This document shows, one piece after another, positions 29,723 to 33,821 of a stretch of 33,821 nt of DNA; position 1 is the stretch's first letter, and each line of letters starts with the position of its first letter. The notes below the pieces were generated by a model, which was not told the DNA's origin, made no database searches, and worked only from the letters and a program-made list of their open reading frames with translations. Origin of the DNA: Paenibacillus dakarensis (GTDB taxonomy: Bacteria > Bacillota > Bacilli > Paenibacillales > Paenibacillaceae); the NCBI RefSeq assembly GCF_001373415.1, contig NZ_CDSE01000008.1, forward strand, positions 1 to 33,821, read 5' to 3'. The position numbers and the translations under genes were made by a program.

Positions 29723-31107
29723 TATGCGCCCCTCCTTGATACTTCTCTAATGATACGGTGAATCTTAACCTTTCCAGTGCCGTAAAGCTTGAGTCTGTAC
29801 CAGAATTCAGGTGTGCGGACCACCACTGGAATGCGGATACTCTGAATCATTCCTGTTCCGTTGCTCATCGTTTGTGCCACCGTCCACGCTCCGCCCTCTG
29901 TACCGCCTGCATAAGCGATTTTAAGGGTGGACCCAACTTCTATATCAGCCACAATGAAAAGTTTGTGCAAGACGCTTCTAGCCGTCTCATCCGCGCTGAA
30001 TGGTTTCGTTTCTATGCTCCAGTTGATCGGTGTTCCGTTGAAGGCGTTACTTCCCATTCGCATGATCTTGCCGTCAGCTGTGCCGAAATAAAGCGTCTGT
30101 CCATCCAAAAAGTAAGACGTAGCTACGAACTCCACAGGCCACCATGACCGAGTGACTAAATCAAACTTAAGTGTTACATTCGGGAGTGCTGCTGAACCCG
30201 TGACAAGAGACAGATAAACAAAACGCCCATCTGTGCCAGCACAGCAGTGTTGGGCGTATGACATATTGATTTGTTCGATGTATTTTTTAATCGGGTCGCT
30301 GATCTTTGTCGGTGCAGCTCCGCCCATGTAGTCGTAGAATCCATCGGGACCGAGCCAGAACAATGAATCCCGAGTCGGAACAATAGTCCGATCGGCTATA
30401 CACCCAACCCCGTAAGGTTGAGTCATATTAAAATTGGTGGAATCCTCGCCGAACAATTTGTGCATGCTGTAGCGTTTAAACAGGATTACGTGATTTGCAA
30501 AGTTAGTCAGGCCGGAAGGTTTCTCGCCGTCCTGCGTTTCAACCGTGATTTTACCTGTTCCGGTGTATTTGTTGGTGCTGGTCCAGTCGTTTGCGTCCCT
30601 CAGACCAGAGTATGACAGCAGATTATCGTTCTTGTTCGCCAGATAAAAACGGTTGGCGTAGGTGGTAAGGTAATTGCTCACCGGCGCACTGGATACGGTG
30701 GAGAGTGTTGAACCGTCATACTGCCGCAGCTGCAGTGCCCCATCAATAAAATACAGCTTGCTACCATCGAAGAACTGCGCCGTATCCCACAACCGGTTAT
30801 TATCCGCACTGCTGTATTCGTATACTGTTGCCCACGAGGAACCTGTGAACTTATACAGCCCCCTGCTGTTGCCGCAGTACCAAGTACCTTGGAACTTAAA
30901 CAGACGGTTAATATAGCCCGTGTGTTGGCTGTGGAGGGCATAGCCATCTATGGTCTGCAGGGTTGGGTATAAAAAAGAATCCACATTGATCGCAGACGTT
31001 GATTGACTGTCTTTGATATCTATGGATTCTATTGCTTGGTTGATGCCGTCAGCAATAGTGACGATGGTTTGTTTGCTATTATGTGGTGATGATATCCATG
31101 GGTCCAT
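29722..31107 (-). CDS. beta-propeller-like tail protein
   Basis: 461 residues from the ATG at 31107 (AGGTGA site). It contains repeated W/G/Y-rich blade-like segments (YINRLFKFQGTWYCGNSRGL, RLWDTAQFFDGSKLYFIDGA, YFLDGQTLYFGTADGKIMRM) and a RDSLFWLGPDGFYDYMGG block. This pattern is seen in podovirus tail stabilisation/hub proteins and other propeller-type structural proteins. Translation couples directly to the fibre gene. Confidence 0.75.
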   Translation of the reverse strand: MDPWISSPHNSKQTIVTIADGINQAIESIDIKDSQSTSAINVDSFLYPTLQTIDGYALHSQHTGYINRLFKFQGTWYCGNSRGLYKFTGSSWATVYEYSSADNNRLWDTAQFFDGSKLYFIDGALQLRQYDGSTLSTVSSAPVSNYLTTYANRFYLANKNDNLLSYSGLRDANDWTSTNKYTGTGKITVETQDGEKPSGLTNFANHVILFKRYSMHKLFGEDSTNFNMTQPYGVGCIADRTIVPTRDSLFWLGPDGFYDYMGGAAPTKISDPIKKYIEQINMSYAQHCCAGTDGRFVYLSLVTGSAALPNVTLKFDLVTRSWWPVEFVATSYFLDGQTLYFGTADGKIMRMGSNAFNGTPINWSIETKPFSADETARSVLHKLFIVADIEVGSTLKIAYAGGTEGGAWTVAQTMSNGTGMIQSIRIPVVVRTPEFWYRLKLYGTGKVKIHRIIREVSRRGA

Positions 31108-31154
31108 ATAAGTCACCTACTAATAATTAATTTCAATACCACTCGGTATATAAA

Positions 31155-31183
31155 AAACACGCCCTATTATAAAGGCGTGTTGG
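31155..31183 (-). terminator. terminator after the Xer-like gene
   Basis: ACACGCC, loop TTTATAATA, GGGCGTGT, then TTTTTATAT. Confidence 0.85.
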
Positions 31184-31190
31184 ATATCGA

Positions 31191-32193
31191 TTATTGAACC
31201 AGGTACTTCTTATGCTGCTCTCGCTTCTTTTCCGCAGTGTATTGAGCATATATCTGAGTTGTTGCTGGTGACTCATGACCTAGTAACTGCTGTACTGCAG
31301 CAAGCTCAGCACCGTTATTAAGTGTCAAGGTTGCGAATGTATGCCGCAGGGTGTGAGGACTTACACGCTTCTCCATCCCTGCCAATTTTGCTATGATCGC
31401 AATCTCACGCTGAATGCCACGATGGGACAATCGGCGGTATGGTTTCCGCTCTGTAATAAATAACGCTTGATCTTCATCCAGACGATTCATGAGGTATTTC
31501 TTAATGTGGTACATCGCTTTGAAACTAAAGTATACCTCTCGCTCTTTATTCCCCTTACCGATCACACGGCAACTCATCGTCTGCTGATTGATATCGGTAC
31601 GGTTCAGGCTATATATTTCAGATAACCGGCAGCCGGTTGCGTATAGCGCTTCTAAAAAGGCACGCACGCTGTCGGACTGTCTGGCATGATTCCCTTAGCA
31701 GCTCCAATTCTTCAATGCTCAAGGCTTTCGGAGCCCTCTTTTCAAGCTTAGGTGTTTTGAGCTTTGCCGATGGATCTCGTTGTATAAATTCTTCTGAAGA
31801 CAGCCAACTGAAAAAGCTTTTCAGAACTGATAATTTTTTACCGACTGAGCTCATTTTGAGATCACTGAATTGTCCAAGATACATCCGGATGTCCGCTGCT
31901 GTAATGTCTCCAGTCTTCTTCTTGACCCTATCAGCGAAGATTCTTAAATCAAGCCCATACCCTTTCAGTGTAATCTGACTCAGACCCTCAAGCTTTTTGG
32001 AAGCTAAGAACAGCTCAATCTTCTCCGTCAGATCAGGGTGGACTTCATCTTGCTCGACCCTTGTTACATGAAACTTCGAGACGATTGAGGAAAGCTTGTT
32101 TTTCAGCTTGTCAACGTCAATAGTAGGCACCATGTTATATATCATGGTTACCATCTCTGAGAGCATCTGCTCCCCGGCCACTTGCATATTCAT
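31191..32193 (-). pseudogene. Xer/tyrosine recombinase split by a frameshift
   Basis: The N-terminal frame (32193 to about 31670) has the SAM-like core-binding domain (LEGLSQITLKGYGLDLRIFA, then KKLSVLKSFFSWLSSEEFIQ). The C-terminal frame (to 31191) has the full catalytic set: the Arg in LYATGCRLSEI, HTLRHTFATLTL, LGH, and Tyr in TTQIYAQY. The frames join at CACG CACG (31661-31668), a 4-bp tandem repeat. Removing one copy restores QRAFLEALYATG exactly. So a 4-bp duplication broke the gene, or +1 frameshifting makes the product. XerC/D-like proteins resolve dimers or integrate DNA; here it lies among tail genes behind a structured leader. Confidence 0.8.
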
Positions 32194-32200
32194 TTGTATT

Positions 32201-32311
32201 CCTCCTAGGGAAGGTTATCGCTTCAGGAGGTTTTCGTGCCAAATGAAACAGAAGCAGGCACGCCCCCTAGGTGCGTTAGCGACCAGATGATCAGTCCGGT
32301 CTACCTGCTTC
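32201..32311 (-). promoter_or_regulatory. structured RNA leader of the Xer-like gene (candidate riboswitch-type element)
   Basis: Transcript read leftward begins at about 32311. P1 is GAAGCAGG/CCTGCTTC (32304-32311 with 32251-32258, 8 pairs). It encloses P2, GACCGGA/TCTGGTC with a 7-base loop, and P3, ACGCACC/GGGGCGT with one mismatch, a three-way junction. An alternative stem CGTGCC/GGCACG (32257-32262 with 32235-32240) competes with P1 and P3. CCTCCT (32225-32230) can pair with the ribosome site AGGAGG (32201-32206). This is the layout of a translation-control switch. No known riboswitch class is recognised. Confidence 0.6.
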
Positions 32312-32317
32312 AAAAAT

Positions 32318-32346
32318 ACCATACCATGATCTGATATGGAAGTAAA
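32318..32346 (-). promoter_or_regulatory. promoter of the Xer leader
   Basis: TTTACT (32341-32346), 17-bp spacer, TATGGT (32318-32323), with TG-type extension. The start at about 32311 would coincide with the first base of stem P1. Confidence 0.6.
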
Positions 32347-32420
32347 TTTGAAACATTTGTTCCTATTGTAAAAAATAATTCATATTTAAAACTGTGTCGC
32401 AGTTTGGTCCTAAGCCGTAA

Positions 32421-32561
32421 TTATTCAGTTGGTAGCAAGTTTCCGTTTTCATCAAGTCCAAGAGCCGATAAATCGATTCTTACTTGTTCGCGATAACGTT
32501 CTGGAACTTGGTCAATTGTGCGTCTTCCGTTAACAATTAAAGCTACGTATAAGTCTACCAT
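32421..32561 (-). CDS. CD1375-type small tail-region protein
   Basis: 46 residues (MVDLYVALIVNGRRTIDQVP...), start at 32561 behind GGAGG; the longer frame to 32603 is not needed. The MVDLY..L...G.RT...VPE..R pattern is shared with small proteins in the tail regions of Clostridia and Paenibacillus prophages. Unknown role; XkdX-like neighbours often carry it. Confidence 0.7.
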   Translation of the reverse strand: MVDLYVALIVNGRRTIDQVPERYREQVRIDLSALGLDENGNLLPTE

Positions 32562-32595
32562 TTCAATTCCTCCTAAGATTAATTTAATGATAAAA

Positions 32596-32697
32596 CTAAG
32601 CATTTGACTTCTCCTGTACTTCCATTCGAAACCTCTCAGGCACCTCTTCTATCGTTCTCTTACCTTCTCTAACCAACTTATAATATAAATCGACCAT
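32596..32697 (-). CDS. 33-residue paralogue of the CD1375-type protein
   Basis: MVDLYYKLVREGKRTIEEVPERF... is clearly a second copy of the same family, about 50% identical to the next gene over its first 25 residues. Its ATG overlaps the upstream stop (TAATG). It is shorter at the C-terminus. Confidence 0.7.
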   Translation of the reverse strand: MVDLYYKLVREGKRTIEEVPERFRMEVQEKSNA

Positions 32698-32963
32698 TAG
32701 ACACCCCCTCCATTTAATACATTAATCTCTTCACGTAGCATCAGAATTTCCTCAAAAGTTGTTGCGAGTGCATCCATTAAAACTACATTGTCTTGTCTCA
32801 GATCGCTCACTTGTACTTCTAAAGACGGCAATGGAGCTTCATCCGAAAATATTAAGAAGTTACCTTCCTTGATGTTTTGTTCTTCGATAAGGTATTTATC
32901 TGAATGAGTTTTCAATATTGATTGACGTTCATCATTATTTTGATATTGAAGTTTTAGTTTCAT
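32697..32963 (-). CDS. hypothetical protein of the tail region
   Basis: 88 residues with a beta-rich first half (MKLKLQYQNNDERQSILKTH) and a helical second half (LATTFEEILMLREEINVLNG), as in small phage proteins between the fibre and holin genes. GGAGG precedes the ATG. It is coupled to the next gene by overlapping TAATG. Confidence 0.72.
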   Translation of the reverse strand: MKLKLQYQNNDERQSILKTHSDKYLIEEQNIKEGNFLIFSDEAPLPSLEVQVSDLRQDNVVLMDALATTFEEILMLREEINVLNGGGV

Positions 32964-32974
32964 AACCTTACCTC

Positions 32975-33821
32975 CTATAACCTTTTAACAAACGAAATGC
33001 CTGTATCTACACCTATTTTAAAATCTTTTAAATAGGCAGGATGATTTTCGAGAGTAGCTCTTAACCAAATTTCTATTGTTGAATTTTGTGGTATTGTTAT
33101 ATCCTCCGTAAAAACAGCACCGATAGATGAATAACTTGATCTCTCGGTTCCCTTAGGCTGACCATTCACATAGATTTTTCCATACTCTTGAATTACCCCT
33201 GTTCCTTTCAAGAAGAATGACACTCGATATGTTCCAGCTTTGCTTATCAATACTTCGCGCGCCTTCGAATATGTTGTTGTGGTTTTATTAATCTCTTCAG
33301 CATCAATATAAACGAACTGATTGCCCGCTGTTATAGGCGTTTCTGTTTTAATTTGCCCGATCTTTGTGGCCAGTGTCGGAAATGAATCGGCTGGGCTCGC
33401 CGTCACACCTTTAGCATTTACTGCATTAGCAATCGCTGTCTTGCCGTCACTGGCTGATTGAAAAGCCGCGTCTGCTCTGTCCATTGCCGTTTTAACGGCT
33501 TTCGGTGTAGCAGCTAACGCTTCACTCGTGCTTGTAACACTATTACTCAATTGGACGTGACCTTTTGTGGTTAATGACGCATTATCCGCCGAATGCGCAG
33601 CAATCTTTTCATCCGCATATCCCTCTGCAGCTTGTTGAGCGGCATCAGCTTTCTCCTGCGCTCCTTCTTTTGTTTCCCCGTTCACTCTCACAAACTGTGC
33701 ATCGGTACCTGTCATCAGCCCACTTGAACCGCCTGTTACAGCATCAGGAATAACATCCGTGCCGCCTGTAACGTGGCTTGTTGCATGCGGTCCAGGAGTA
33801 GCATCGCCTGTGGCGGTGAAA
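32975..33821 (-). CDS. tail fibre protein (partial, N-terminus off the right edge)
   Basis: 282 residues are visible and open to the edge. The start FTATGDATPGPHATSHVTGG and TGGSSGLMTGTDAQFV is typical of fibre stalk modules, and KEGAQEKADAAQQAAEGYAD is a triple-helix/coiled-coil segment. Then TTKGHVQLSNSVTSTSEALAATPKAVKTA is the common phage fibre repeat, and the C-terminus is a beta-sandwich-like domain (GDTYRVSFFLKGTG-type strands, TIPQNSTIEIWLRATLENH). It probably binds the host surface. The ATG at 33715 is internal, not the start. Confidence 0.85.
   Translation of the reverse strand, partial: FTATGDATPGPHATSHVTGGTDVIPDAVTGGSSGLMTGTDAQFVRVNGETKEGAQEKADAAQQAAEGYADEKIAAHSADNASLTTKGHVQLSNSVTSTSEALAATPKAVKTAMDRADAAFQSASDGKTAIANAVNAKGVTASPADSFPTLATKIGQIKTETPITAGNQFVYIDAEEINKTTTTYSKAREVLISKAGTYRVSFFLKGTGVIQEYGKIYVNGQPKGTERSSYSSIGAVFTEDITIPQNSTIEIWLRATLENHPAYLKDFKIGVDTGISFVKRL

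Noticed and set aside
32251..32311. Known riboswitch or ribozyme classes (c-di-GMP, THF, fluoride, hammerhead)
   Set aside because: The conserved core sequences are absent; a hammerhead-like CTGATCA loop lacks GAAA and the cleavage context.
1..33821. CRISPR array
   Set aside because: No run of evenly spaced direct repeats with unique spacers was seen anywhere.

Overview
The window is a stretch of a temperate tailed-phage genome from a low-to-mid GC Bacillales host. A Paenibacillus-type host fits best: there are copper-amine-oxidase-like 'stalk' domains in two phage proteins, small proteins starting MVDLY of the CD1375 type, an LLH-like holin and strong AGGAGG ribosome sites. Nearly everything is on the minus strand. 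The exceptions are a repressor, a small HTH protein, a membrane 'moron' and a large serine integrase (about 16.6-20.1 kb).

Reading in the direction of transcription (right to left), the right end holds tail genes. These are a tail fibre cut by the edge, small CD1375-type proteins, a Xer-like tyrosine recombinase split by a frameshift behind a structured leader, a beta-propeller-like tail protein, a fibre-like protein, a secreted stalk-domain protein, a virion protein that appears to gain a lytic transglycosylase domain by -1 frameshifting, and a 1256-residue ejection-type protein. The set, with no tape measure in view, suggests a podovirus-like virion, but this is inference. Lysis genes follow (small ORF, membrane-anchored amidase, holin), then a two-gene operon with its own promoter. 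A 48-bp dyad at 20099-20146, next to the integrase, looks like an intact attP.

The immunity region has a rightward XRE repressor opposed to a leftward Cro-like gene and a Bro-N/KilAC antirepressor. A 45-codon leftward gene has a LexA-like box inside its promoter and converges on the repressor. The early operon (15.5 to 5.5 kb) encodes ERF annealing protein, an HNH protein, a C5 cytosine methyltransferase, a YopX-like protein, many tiny Cys-rich proteins, a replication O/DnaD-like protein with iterons in its gene, and RusA. A coiled-coil protein, an ArpU-like late regulator, a small promoter-operator-terminator cassette and TerS/TerL follow. The portal gene probably starts at the left edge.

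Lysis genes, attP, integrase and immunity genes are contiguous, and both attP arms are present. The sequence therefore most likely represents the circular or virion form rather than an integrated prophage. I added a dozen genes too short for a 60-codon ORF cutoff, plus promoters, terminators and RNA elements read by eye; none has been tested by database search or folding software.
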